64,000 bases of DNA from Aliarcobacter trophiarum LMG 25534 (GTDB taxonomy: Bacteria > Campylobacterota > Campylobacteria > Campylobacterales > Arcobacteraceae): assembly GCF_003355515.1 (NCBI RefSeq), contig NZ_CP031367.1, positions 620,001 to 684,000 of the forward strand, read 5' to 3'. Made by a program: the position numbers and the translations under genes. The notes below the pieces were generated by a model. It was not told where the DNA came from. It did no database searches and was given only the letters and a program-made list of their open reading frames with translations. How positions within the stretch are numbered: the first letter of the stretch is position 1; every line of letters begins with the position of its first letter. Below, piece by piece: positions 26,559 to 35,611 of the stretch.

Positions 26559-27746
26559 TTAATCCTTTAGCATACTTATTGCTCTTTTTAAACTAGAAAT
26601 TAGCTTATCTATATCACTAAAATCATTATAAAAAGCAAGACTTACTCTAATAGTTCCTTTAATTTTAAGTTTATTCATAATTGGTTGTGCACAATGGTGA
26701 CCAACTCTTATAGCAATTCCCATTTTATCAAGTAAAATAGAGATATCATCATGCATAATATCTTTGAAATTAAAGCTTCTAGTCCCACTACAATCTTTTA
26801 AGTCGTTATAAAAAATTATATCTGGTAGTTTTTTTAACTCACTATCAAGATATTGCATTAATTCATCTTTTCTTTTTTGTATTGTTTTATAGCCAATATT
26901 TTCAATATATTTTAAAGACTCTTTAAAAGCAATAACTCCTGCTATATTTTGAGTTCCTGCTTCAAATTTATAAGGGCTATTTAAAAAAGTTGTTCCTTGT
27001 TCTAAATCAACTAAATTTATAGCTGCACCACCAGTTATATATGGGTCAACCATATCGTGAAACTTCTCTTTTATATAGATTGCTCCAACTCCTGTTGGTC
27101 CAAAGGTTTTATGTCCTGAAATAGCAAAAAAATCACAATCAATATCTTGTACATCTATTTTAAAACCACTTAAGCTTTGTGCACCATCAATCATTATTGG
27201 GCATGAATAAGAGTGTGCTAAAGAGACTATTCTTTTAATATCATGAATTTTCCCAAAAGCATTAGTAACATGTGCAATACTTACAAAAGAGTTAGGATTT
27301 TCTTTTAAAAGCTTTTCGAAGTGAGTAAAATCAAAATCTAAATTATCACTACAATTCACAACTAAAAGACCATTTCCTAAAGTTCTATTTTGCATCTGCC
27401 AAGGTACGATATTTGCATGATGTTCAAGGCTAGAGATGATTATATTTTTAAATCTTTTCCCAAAAGAAGAGGCTATAAAATTGATACTTTGTGTAACTCC
27501 ACTTGTAAAAACTATCTCCTCTTTTTTATTTGCATTTATAAATTTTTGTAAAACTTCTCTACTTTTTTCAAACTCTGTTGTTGCAATTGCAGCATCTCCA
27601 AAACCACTTCTATGAGTATTTGAGCAATATTTTGTATAATAATCAATTGTAGCATTAATTACACTTTGTGGTTTTTGAGTCGTTGCTCCATTGTCAAGAT
27701 ATACTGTTTTTGAGTTTGCAAAAAATGGAAAATCTTTTTTATACAT
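26559..27746 (-). CDS. sufS: Cysteine desulfurase SufS
   Basis: The 395-residue PLP enzyme has the lysine-containing motif SGHKTFGPTGVGAIY, the TGGAAINLVD loop and the catalytic cysteine in RVGHHCAQP. It removes sulfur from cysteine to feed SufE. Group II (SufS) rather than IscS by the C-terminal loop form. It sits between sufD and sufE with 1-bp gaps. Confidence 0.95.
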   Translation of the reverse strand: MYKKDFPFFANSKTVYLDNGATTQKPQSVINATIDYYTKYCSNTHRSGFGDAAIATTEFEKSREVLQKFINANKKEEIVFTSGVTQSINFIASSFGKRFKNIIISSLEHHANIVPWQMQNRTLGNGLLVVNCSDNLDFDFTHFEKLLKENPNSFVSIAHVTNAFGKIHDIKRIVSLAHSYSCPIMIDGAQSLSGFKIDVQDIDCDFFAISGHKTFGPTGVGAIYIKEKFHDMVDPYITGGAAINLVDLEQGTTFLNSPYKFEAGTQNIAGVIAFKESLKYIENIGYKTIQKRKDELMQYLDSELKKLPDIIFYNDLKDCSGTRSFNFKDIMHDDISILLDKMGIAIRVGHHCAQPIMNKLKIKGTIRVSLAFYNDFSDIDKLISSLKRAISMLKD

Positions 27747-27747
27747 C

Positions 27748-28776
27748 TTAAAAAAAGCTCTCTTTTTTATAGTTTTCTATAAACTCTTTTAGTTTTTCAT
27801 CTTTTAGATTATCTTTTATAGAGTTTTCAAAAGCCTCAAGAAGTATTAAATAGGCACTCTCTTCACTAATTCCTCTTGTTTGTAAATAGTACAACTCATC
27901 TTTATTTAAAGTTCCAGTTGTTGCTCCATGACTAGCTTCAAGCTCATCTATGAAAATTTCTAAAAATGGTTGAGCAAAAATAACTGCATCATCACTTAAA
28001 AGAATTGTATTACAGTTTTGAAATGCTTTTGAATAAAGTCCTTTTTCAGTAACAATAGAGTTTATTTTTACAACTGCTCTTGAAGATCCAAGAAGTGAAT
28101 TTTTATAGTTTATATTACTTTTTGAACTTTCGTTGTTGTGAATAGTTTTAATCAAAGTTGAGCAATTTGCTTTTTCTCTTAGTTTATTTAATCCATTTAA
28201 TTCATAGTTTATATTTTTATTATTTATCTCATTTTCAAAACTATTTACAATAAATCCATCTCCAAACTCAAAGTTTGAGATTTCTAAATTTGAGTTATCT
28301 TTTTGTTCTACATTTAGAGAAAAGATTAAAGAGTTCTCAAAGCTAATATCTTGAATTTTCACATACTCTAAAGAGCTATTTTCACCTAAAATTACTGTTC
28401 TATTTGCTAAAAAACAAGAGTTTTTTGAAGAGTTTGCAAAAACTTCAACAACAGTTGCCTTTACTCCATCTTTTACTTTTATTAAAAGATTATTTGAAAA
28501 TAGCGTCTCATCTTCAATTAAAAGATTTTTTAAAACTAATACTTCATTAGTGTTCTCTTCTATTTCCAACACTTTTTGTTTTTTACTAATGTTATTTCTT
28601 ATAGAAAAAAGTTTTGATTTATAGTTTTTTGTGTCATCTTGTTCTTTTAAATTTAGTGCTAAATCAAACTCTTTTTGTTCTTTAAACTCATAATTAAAAA
28701 GTGGAGCAAAATCTATTTTTAAAAACTCTTCTTCCTTCTTTTGTGGAAGATTTATATTTAAATTAGCTATTTGCAT
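27748..28776 (-). CDS. sufD: Fe-S assembly scaffold protein SufD
   Basis: The 342-residue protein has the SufBD beta-helix core with FLEIFIDELEASHGATTGTL (in part ELEASHGATTG) and YYLQTRGISEESAYLILLEAF at the end (in part RGISEESAY). It forms the SufBC2D scaffold. It is divergent in the N-terminal half, as SufD proteins usually are. Its start overlaps the end of sufC by 14 bp. Confidence 0.92.
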   Translation of the reverse strand: MQIANLNINLPQKKEEEFLKIDFAPLFNYEFKEQKEFDLALNLKEQDDTKNYKSKLFSIRNNISKKQKVLEIEENTNEVLVLKNLLIEDETLFSNNLLIKVKDGVKATVVEVFANSSKNSCFLANRTVILGENSSLEYVKIQDISFENSLIFSLNVEQKDNSNLEISNFEFGDGFIVNSFENEINNKNINYELNGLNKLREKANCSTLIKTIHNNESSKSNINYKNSLLGSSRAVVKINSIVTEKGLYSKAFQNCNTILLSDDAVIFAQPFLEIFIDELEASHGATTGTLNKDELYYLQTRGISEESAYLILLEAFENSIKDNLKDEKLKEFIENYKKESFF

Positions 28777-29533
28777 TGTTTATTCCTAAAGCTTCAAAAC
28801 CTTTCTCATCTAGCTCTAAAGCAAGACTATAATCTCCAGTTTTAGCTATTTTTCCATCACTTAAAATATGCACAAAATCAGGCTTTATTAACTCTAAAAG
28901 TCTATCATAGTGAGTAATCATAAGAAGTGATTTTTTACCATCAAGCATAGAGTTTATTACATTTGCAACTGTTTTTATAGCATCAACATCAAGTCCACTA
29001 TCAATCTCATCTAGCATTATTAAATCTGGATTTAGCATTAAAAGTTGAATAAGCTCATTTCTTTTTTTCTCTCCACCACTAAATCCATCATTTAAATCTC
29101 TTTGAAGTAGTTTTCTATCTATCTCAAATCTGTTTGTTTCCTCTTTTACTAGTTTTAGAAACTGCATAGCATCTAGCTCTTCTTTTCCTTCGTAAGCTCT
29201 TTTTGCGTTCATAGCAGTTCTTAGAAAATAGCTATTATTTACTCCAGCAACTTCAACAGGGCTTTGGAAACTCATAAAAATTCCCTCATTTGCTCTAGTT
29301 GCTACATCCATTTCTAGTAAATCTTTTTTCTTAAAAGTTACTCTTCCACCATTTACAGTGCAATCATAGTGAGCAGCTAGGGTTTTTACTAAAGTTGATT
29401 TTCCAGCACCATTTACACCCATTAAAGCATGAATTTCACCCTCTTTAATCTCTAAATTTAATCCTTTTAAAATCTGATTATTATTTATACTTACTTTTAA
29501 ATCTTCAATTTTTAATAAAACTTCTTTACTCAT
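28763..29533 (-). CDS. sufC: Fe-S assembly ATPase SufC
   Basis: The 256-residue ABC-type ATPase has Walker A GVNGAGKST, the SufC-type signature FSGGEKKR and Walker B LIMLDEIDSGLDVDA. It powers cluster assembly in the SufBC2D complex. It lies 2 bp after sufB and overlaps sufD. Length and motifs are normal. Confidence 0.96.
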   Translation of the reverse strand: MSKEVLLKIEDLKVSINNNQILKGLNLEIKEGEIHALMGVNGAGKSTLVKTLAAHYDCTVNGGRVTFKKKDLLEMDVATRANEGIFMSFQSPVEVAGVNNSYFLRTAMNAKRAYEGKEELDAMQFLKLVKEETNRFEIDRKLLQRDLNDGFSGGEKKRNELIQLLMLNPDLIMLDEIDSGLDVDAIKTVANVINSMLDGKKSLLMITHYDRLLELIKPDFVHILSDGKIAKTGDYSLALELDEKGFEALGINNANS

Positions 29534-29535
29534 AA

Positions 29536-30972
29536 TTAACCCACACTTCCTTCTAATGAAATATTTAATAACTCTTTTGCTTCAGCAGCAAACTCCATTG
29601 GTAACTCTTTTAAAACCTCTTTACAAAAACCATTTACAATCATAGCAATTGCATCTTCTTCATCTATTCCTCTTTGATTTAAATAAAATAGTTGTTCATC
29701 TGATATTTTAGATGTTGTTGCTTCATGTTCTATATTTGCACTACTATTTCTAATCTCATGATATGGATAAGTGTGAGCTTGACACTTATGACCTATTAGA
29801 AGTGAATCACATTCTGAAATATTTCTTGCATTTGATGCATTCTTTCCAACTCTTACAAGTCCTCTATAGGCATTTATACCTTTCATAGCTGAAATACCTT
29901 TAGAGATAATTGTTGATTTTGTATTTTTTCCAAGATGTACCATTTTTGTTCCAGTATCAGCTTGTTGAGCTCTACTTGTAACTGCAACAGAGTAAAACTC
30001 TCCTACACTATTATCTCCTTGAAGAATACATGAAGGATATTTCCATGTGATACTTGAACCAGTTTCAACTTGTGTCCAAGATACTTTTGAATTATCTCCT
30101 TTACATAAAGCTCTTTTTGTAACAAAGTTTAAGATTCCACCTTTTCCAGTATCATCTCCTGGGTACCAGTTTTGAATAGTTGAATATTTTATATGACCAT
30201 TTTCAAGTGCAACTAATTCAACAACTGCTGCGTGAAGTTGTCTATCATCACGACTAGGAGCTGAACAACCTTCGTTATAAGATACATAAGAACCTTCATC
30301 ACAGATAATTAATGTTCTTTCAAATTGACCAGTGTTTAAAGCATTTATTCTAAAATAAGTAGAAAGTTCCATTGGACATCTTGTATTTTTTGGAATATAT
30401 ACAAAACTTCCATCTGTAAATACAGCACTATTTAATGCAGCAAAGTAGTTATCAGTTACAGGAACAACACTTGCTAAATATGTTTTTACAAGATCAGGGA
30501 ATCTATGAGCAGCTTCACTAATAGAGCAAAATATAATTCCTAATTTTTCAAGCTCTTCTTGATATGTTGTTTTAATAGAAACTGAGTCGAATACAGCATC
30601 AACTGCAACACCTGCAAGCATTTTTTGCTCTTCAAGTGGAATTCCTAGCTTCTCATAAGTTTTTAAAATTTCAGGATCAACTTCATCTAAAGACCCTAAA
30701 GGTTTTTTTGGAGCTGAATAGTATGCATAATCTTGATAGTCAATTTTTGGATATTTAAGATTTGTCCAAGTTGGCTCTTCCATTTTTAGCCACTTTTCAT
30801 AAGCTTTTAGCCTAAAATCTAGTAAAAACTCGGGCTCTTCTTTTTTTGCACTAATAGCTCTTATAACATCTTCATTTAAACCTTTTGCAAAGGTTTCGCT
30901 TTGAACTAAAGTTTCAAAACCTAGTTTGTAATCACTATTAATAATGTCATGTAATTCTTGATTGTCACTCAT
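29536..30972 (-). CDS. sufB: Fe-S assembly scaffold protein SufB
   Basis: The 478-residue protein has the SufB core with [15 protein letters not shown], the [13 protein letters not shown] segment and the C-terminal [19 protein letters not shown] stretch with a conserved glutamate and histidine. It is the platform on which clusters are built. It is the first gene of the suf operon and is preceded by the shared 19-bp operator at 31004-31022. A GGAGAAG ribosome-binding site precedes the ATG. Confidence 0.96.
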   Translation of the reverse strand: MSDNQELHDIINSDYKLGFETLVQSETFAKGLNEDVIRAISAKKEEPEFLLDFRLKAYEKWLKMEEPTWTNLKYPKIDYQDYAYYSAPKKPLGSLDEVDPEILKTYEKLGIPLEEQKMLAGVAVDAVFDSVSIKTTYQEELEKLGIIFCSISEAAHRFPDLVKTYLASVVPVTDNYFAALNSAVFTDGSFVYIPKNTRCPMELSTYFRINALNTGQFERTLIICDEGSYVSYNEGCSAPSRDDRQLHAAVVELVALENGHIKYSTIQNWYPGDDTGKGGILNFVTKRALCKGDNSKVSWTQVETGSSITWKYPSCILQGDNSVGEFYSVAVTSRAQQADTGTKMVHLGKNTKSTIISKGISAMKGINAYRGLVRVGKNASNARNISECDSLLIGHKCQAHTYPYHEIRNSSANIEHEATTSKISDEQLFYLNQRGIDEEDAIAMIVNGFCKEVLKELPMEFAAEAKELLNISLEGSVG

Positions 30973-31003
30973 GACTTCTCCATAAAATTTATTTGATTTT
31001 AAA

Positions 31004-31022
31004 TAGGACAGTTTTTATCCTA
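31004..31022 (-). promoter_or_regulatory. Putative operator of the suf operon (shared 19-bp inverted repeat)
   Basis: TAGGACAGT-T-TTTATCCTA has the same 9-1-9 geometry as the tpx and nifU elements, 32 bp upstream of the sufB ATG. Its TTTATCCTA half is identical in all three. A TAAAAT hexamer at 31001-30996 on the minus strand could be the -10, so binding would overlap the promoter. Regulator unknown. Confidence 0.6.
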
Positions 31023-31131
31023 ATTGGAATAATATCAAAATAAGTATATAATGTAAAGGCATAAATCCAAATAAAGTAAAAGATTTTTAACAAATATTCT
31101 TTGAAATGCCAATAATATAGTACTTAGAAAT

Positions 31132-31150
31132 TAAGATAAATTTTATCCTA
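31132..31150 (+). promoter_or_regulatory. Putative operator of the NifU-like gene (shared 19-bp inverted repeat)
   Basis: TAAGATAAA-T-TTTATCCTA is the best copy of the shared element (8 of 9 positions pair). A TAAAAT hexamer follows at 31158-31163, so the element covers the -35 region, as at tpx. It lies 62 bp before the start codon. Confidence 0.62.
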
Positions 31151-31211
31151 TTTCTAATAAAATACAGATTTAATAAATAATTTATAAAAAAATGGAAAAA
31201 AATGGAAAAAA

Positions 31212-32141
31212 ATGAAACACTACTCTAAAAAAATAGAAGAAAGAATAGATAATCCAAAACATTTTGGTGAGATTACAAAAGAAGAGGCAAAACAACTTGG
31301 TTGTAGGCTTATTGTTGCTGACTTTGAGTCAAATGGAAGTGATGCCTTAAGAGTTTATTTTGCAATTACAAAAGATAAAACAGTTTTTAGTGCAAAGTTT
31401 AAATCTTTTGCAACAGGATTGATAGTTGCTTTAGATGATATGATGATTGAGTTATGTATTGGAAAAAGTATTGAAAAAGTGGCAAATTTGTTTAAAACAG
31501 ATGTTGAGTTTGCTCTAAGAGATGAACCACAAACTCCTGCTTTAGGTATTGAAGAGTTACATAATGGCTTTTTGAATTTTGTTATTTTAAAAAAGGTAGC
31601 TTTGAAACTTGAAACTAGAGATATGAAAGACTTTAATGATGATTACGTAGTTTGTGAATGTGCTAGAGTTAGTTTAGGAACTATAAAAGATGCTATAAAA
31701 AACTTTGATTTAGCAACTATAGAAGATATAGGAAATATCACAAAAGCTGGAATTTTTTGTAAATCTTGTCAAAAAGAGGGTGGTTTAGAAGAGAAAGAGC
31801 TATATTTGAGTGATATTTTAGAACAGACTAGAAAAGAGATAGATGAACAAAGACAACAAGAACCTAGCTATTTAAATAGTAGCTTTGAAGATATGACAAA
31901 ATCACAAAAAATTGAGTTAATTGAAGATGTTTTAGATGATGATGTAAGACCTATGCTTATTATGGATGGTGGTAATATGGAGATACTTGATATTGTAGAA
32001 TCACCTCCACACCACGATTTGTATATAAGATATTTAGGTGCTTGTAGCGGTTGTAGTGCAGGAAGCATGGGAACTTTGTATGCGATTGAGTCGATTTTAC
32101 AAAGTAAGGTAAATGAAAATATAAGAGTTCTTCCTATTTAA
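31212..32141 (+). CDS. NifU-like protein with a degenerate scaffold domain
   Basis: The 309-residue protein has the epsilon-type NifU order: IscU-like domain (1-135), BFD-like [2Fe-2S] domain (CECARVSLG then KAGIFCKSC, about 147-188) and Nfu domain with CSGC (in GACSGCSAGSMGT, about 273-285). The permanent-cluster and Nfu cysteines are intact. In the scaffold domain the three cluster-ligand cysteines seem lost: the CGD site reads NGSD (41-44), the GCG site reads ATG (67-69, FKSFATG), and the His-Cys pair reads His-Asn. It cannot build clusters in the usual way and may act as a carrier for the divergent Suf machinery. A weak start follows a tandem A-rich repeat. Confidence 0.85.
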   Translation: MKHYSKKIEERIDNPKHFGEITKEEAKQLGCRLIVADFESNGSDALRVYFAITKDKTVFSAKFKSFATGLIVALDDMMIELCIGKSIEKVANLFKTDVEFALRDEPQTPALGIEELHNGFLNFVILKKVALKLETRDMKDFNDDYVVCECARVSLGTIKDAIKNFDLATIEDIGNITKAGIFCKSCQKEGGLEEKELYLSDILEQTRKEIDEQRQQEPSYLNSSFEDMTKSQKIELIEDVLDDDVRPMLIMDGGNMEILDIVESPPHHDLYIRYLGACSGCSAGSMGTLYAIESILQSKVNENIRVLPI

Positions 32142-32196
32142 GATTAAAAATCTTTAAATTTGCTACAATAAATAAAATAGTTTTTAAGAGGCTTTT

Positions 32197-32823
32197 ATGT
32201 TTGCAATTTATAATAATGGAACGATTGATTTTAAAAGTAGAAGCGAAAATAATCACGAATTAAAAAGTATATTGCCATCATCTGCTACAAAATTAGATGT
32301 TACTGATGAAGAGATAAAAGATTTTTCACAAGAGTTAAAAGGCAATAGTGAAACGGTAAAACATATAAATTCATATAAAAAAGTTGCAAATCTTGATAAC
32401 CTTGAGCCTGTTTATAAAGTAAAAGATATTATGACAAAAGAGGTTTTTCATGCGACTACTAGTGCTACTTTAGAGGATTTGTATTACTTTATAATTGAAA
32501 AGAAAGTTTCACAAATTCCAATAACTATTTTTGGTAAAAAAATAGTTGGAATTGTAAATAAAAAACTTATTTTATCTCTTATTATGAATCATAAAGATGA
32601 TGTTACTGATATATTAAAAAGAAAAATAGATGATATCTATCTTCCTGAGGTTTTAACAGCAGACCCTGAAGCTGATGTAAGACAAGTAGTAAAAGTAATG
32701 TTAGATTTAAGACTAGATGCAATTCCTATAGTTGATGAGCATGATACTTTACTAGGAATAGTTTCAAAAACCGATATATTAAAGGCAGTTGCAAATTTTC
32801 CTAAGCTTCAGCTTTGGTCGTAA
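32197..32823 (+). CDS. CBS-domain protein
   Basis: The 208-residue protein has two CBS domains (about 80-140 and 148-205; VKDIMTKEVFHATTSAT and VLTADPEADVRQVVKVM) and an N-terminal part of about 75 residues with no recognisable fold. CBS pairs bind adenine nucleotides and regulate attached or partner proteins. No catalytic domain is attached. It lies 55 bp after the NifU-like gene and may share its transcript. An AAGAGG ribosome-binding site precedes the ATG. Confidence 0.8.
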   Translation: MFAIYNNGTIDFKSRSENNHELKSILPSSATKLDVTDEEIKDFSQELKGNSETVKHINSYKKVANLDNLEPVYKVKDIMTKEVFHATTSATLEDLYYFIIEKKVSQIPITIFGKKIVGIVNKKLILSLIMNHKDDVTDILKRKIDDIYLPEVLTADPEADVRQVVKVMLDLRLDAIPIVDEHDTLLGIVSKTDILKAVANFPKLQLWS

Positions 32824-32851
32824 ATTTAGATTATTGATTTATAAAGTTTAT

Positions 32852-34102
32852 TTATAAAACTGTTCCATCATCAAAAATAACCTTGTCTCTACCCTTTGCC
32901 TTTGCTTCATAAAGTAACTCATCAGCTTTTGCTTGGGCATCTATTATGGAGTTATAATTATTTCTAAAAGTAACACCAGCAGAGAAAGTTATATTTATTT
33001 TATGCTCTTTATATATAAAAGTACTATTTAAAAAGGCATTTTTCACTCTTTTTATATATCTATTTACCTCTATTTTATCTCTAAAATTTATTAATGCAAC
33101 AAACTCTTCTCCACCATAACGTGCTACAACATCCTCTTTTCTAGTTAAATCTTTTAATATCTTTGCAAAAGATTTTAAAATTTCATCACCACAAGCATGA
33201 CCATAATTATCATTTATCTTTTTAAAGTGGTCAATATCAAAAAATACAATAGCAAAATTTGTTTCAAATATAAAAAACTGTTTTTCAGTCTTTTTTGCTT
33301 CAACTTCATATGCTCTTCTATTTAAAACAGAAGTTAAAAAGTCATATAAATACTCCTCTTTTGTAACTTGTAACTCTCTTTCAAGCTCTTCTATTTGTCT
33401 ATTTAGTTGTTTAAACCTATCAATATTTGAAGCTAAAATTCTATTATTCTCAAGTAAAGAGTCCTCAAGTTTATAAATAGTATCTATTAATTTTTTTTGA
33501 ACAGCAGTTAGCTCTCTTTTAGAAAAATCAGAGATTTCTAAAGACTCTAAATCCTTTTTGATTTTTTTAATATCTTCATTTGAGTTATTACTATCATTTA
33601 GTGTTTTATCATAGTATCTACTCATCAAAGAGGTAAGTTTTATAATATCATTTGTTTTCTCTTTTAAAACTCTTCTATCTGCTTCTATTCTATTTTTTGC
33701 AAAGTTTTTTATTTTTGAGATAGATTCTTTAGAAGTTATTTTTATTGGATTTTGAAGGCATCCAATAATAAAATCTTCAATTTCTTCTTTCAACTCAAAG
33801 TTTACTGAAGGAGTTAAAAGTTCACTAAATGTACCAATTAAACTTCTTAGTTGGTCATTATTTGCTCTTTTTGTTAAGATAGATATTATCCTAAAAATTG
33901 ATTCATTACTTAGAACTTTTTTTTCATCATTTGTAAGGTTTATTAAAGCATCATTTAATATTTTTATATCACTATACTCTTTATTATAAATCTTTGCTTG
34001 CTCTTTAAATTCTAAAAAGTAGTTCTCAGGAGTTGTTGGAAGTTTCTTTTCTCTTAATTTTTCTAAAGTATTTTTGGTGATCTCTTTTAGATTTTCATTC
34101 AT
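32852..34102 (-). CDS. Diguanylate cyclase (GGDEF domain)
   Basis: The 416-residue protein has a long N-terminal helical region (1-245), probably coiled coil, and a GGDEF domain (about 248-410) with the active site RYGGEEF and an RxxD inhibitory site (RKED) five residues before it. It makes cyclic di-GMP and should be feedback inhibited. No membrane helix is seen, so it is cytosolic. The input signal is unknown. It is convergent with the CBS gene and divergent from argH. Confidence 0.88.
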   Translation of the reverse strand: MNENLKEITKNTLEKLREKKLPTTPENYFLEFKEQAKIYNKEYSDIKILNDALINLTNDEKKVLSNESIFRIISILTKRANNDQLRSLIGTFSELLTPSVNFELKEEIEDFIIGCLQNPIKITSKESISKIKNFAKNRIEADRRVLKEKTNDIIKLTSLMSRYYDKTLNDSNNSNEDIKKIKKDLESLEISDFSKRELTAVQKKLIDTIYKLEDSLLENNRILASNIDRFKQLNRQIEELERELQVTKEEYLYDFLTSVLNRRAYEVEAKKTEKQFFIFETNFAIVFFDIDHFKKINDNYGHACGDEILKSFAKILKDLTRKEDVVARYGGEEFVALINFRDKIEVNRYIKRVKNAFLNSTFIYKEHKINITFSAGVTFRNNYNSIIDAQAKADELLYEAKAKGRDKVIFDDGTVL

Positions 34103-34177
34103 AAAAGTGCCTTAAATTTTTTAAAGTATTATATCACTTATGGTATAATAAGAACTTAATATATAAAGGATTAATTT

Positions 34178-35566
34178 ATGCCAAATAGAAACAATCAGAT
34201 TTTAAAAAATACAAATGCAAAGTTATTAGATGAGTTTAATGCCTCAATTATGTTTGATAAAGAGCTATATTCTCAAGATATAAAAGGTTCAATAGCACAC
34301 TCTAAAATGTTGGCATTACAAAATATTATTTCAAATGATGAACAAAAAAGTATAGAAAATGGACTTCTACAAGTTTTAAAAGAGATTGAAAGTGGAGAGT
34401 TTAAATTCTCTTTAGAGTATGAAGATATTCATATGGCAGTTGAAAATAGACTCACTCAAATTATTGGAGAAGCTGGTAAAAGAGTTCACACTGCAAGAAG
34501 TAGAAATGATCAAGTTTGTACAGATTTTACACTTTATGTACAAGAAAAAACAAAATCTATTCAAGAGCAAATTAAAGAGCTAATCTCTACATTTGTAGAA
34601 CTTGCTTCAAAACATACAACAACTATAATGCCAGGAATGACACATCTTCAACATGCACAACCAATTAACTTTGGGTTTCATATGATGGCATATGCAAATA
34701 TGTTTAAAAGAGATTTTGAAAGATTTTGCTCTTCTTTTGAAAGAAATAACTACTCTCCTTTAGGAAGTGCTGCAATGGCAGGAACTCCACACAATATTGA
34801 TAGATTTAAAACAGCAGAACTTTTAGGATTTTATGCCCCAACACAAAATGCTATGGATAGTGTTTCAAATAGAGATTTTGCTTTAGAGTTACTTTTTAAT
34901 ATCTCTACAACAATGATGCATATTAGTCGTATTTCAGAGGAGCTTATTTTATGGTGCTCTTATGAATTTAGATTTATACAAATGAGTGATGAATATGCGA
35001 CAACAAGCTCTATTATGCCACAAAAGAAAAATCCAGATGTTCCTGAATTATTACGTGGGAAAACAGGTCGTGTCTATGGAAATTTAATCTCACTTTTAAC
35101 TATTATGAAATCACTTCCTCTAGCTTATAATAAAGATACTCAAGAAGATAAAGATGGAGTTTTTGATTCAGTTTCTACTATTGAGATTTCATTAAATATT
35201 TTAAATGAAGTTATAAAAACTATGGTTGTAAATAAGGATAATATGGCAAATGCTTGTAAAATAGGGCATTTAACTGCAACAGATTTAGCTGATTATTTAG
35301 TTGCAAAACAAAATATGCCTTTTCGTACTGCTTACTATATTACAAAAGAGCTTGTACAAAAAGCAAATAGTCTAAACAAAGATATTAGTGAATTAAATAT
35401 TGCTGAGATTAGAAGTGGTGCAAAAGAGCTTGAAAATATAGATGAAGAGATAGTTTCTTATTTAAATCTTGAAAACTCTATGAATAGTAGAGACTCATTT
35501 GGTGGAACATCTACAAAACAGACTTTAGCTCAAATAGAGTATTTTAAAGAGTGGTTAAAAGCTTAA
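34178..35566 (+). CDS. argH: Argininosuccinate lyase
   Basis: The 462-residue protein has the fumarase/ASL signature [19 protein letters not shown] (in part [11 protein letters not shown]), the catalytic-His segment [14 protein letters not shown] and [10 protein letters not shown]. It splits argininosuccinate to arginine and fumarate. Length is standard. An AAGGAT ribosome-binding site precedes the ATG. Confidence 0.96.
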   Translation: MPNRNNQILKNTNAKLLDEFNASIMFDKELYSQDIKGSIAHSKMLALQNIISNDEQKSIENGLLQVLKEIESGEFKFSLEYEDIHMAVENRLTQIIGEAGKRVHTARSRNDQVCTDFTLYVQEKTKSIQEQIKELISTFVELASKHTTTIMPGMTHLQHAQPINFGFHMMAYANMFKRDFERFCSSFERNNYSPLGSAAMAGTPHNIDRFKTAELLGFYAPTQNAMDSVSNRDFALELLFNISTTMMHISRISEELILWCSYEFRFIQMSDEYATTSSIMPQKKNPDVPELLRGKTGRVYGNLISLLTIMKSLPLAYNKDTQEDKDGVFDSVSTIEISLNILNEVIKTMVVNKDNMANACKIGHLTATDLADYLVAKQNMPFRTAYYITKELVQKANSLNKDISELNIAEIRSGAKELENIDEEIVSYLNLENSMNSRDSFGGTSTKQTLAQIEYFKEWLKA

Positions 35567-35577
35567 GTGAAATCTTT

Positions 35578-35605
35578 AAAGAGTGTAGTTATATCTACAC
35601 TTTTT
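35578..35605. terminator. Terminator between argH and uvrB
   Basis: A stem of 11 bp (AAAGAGTGTAG with CTACACTTTTT, one G-U pair) and a 6-nt loop ends in a T-run. It lies between the convergent argH and uvrB stops. Confidence 0.8.
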
Positions 35606-35611
35606 GTATAT

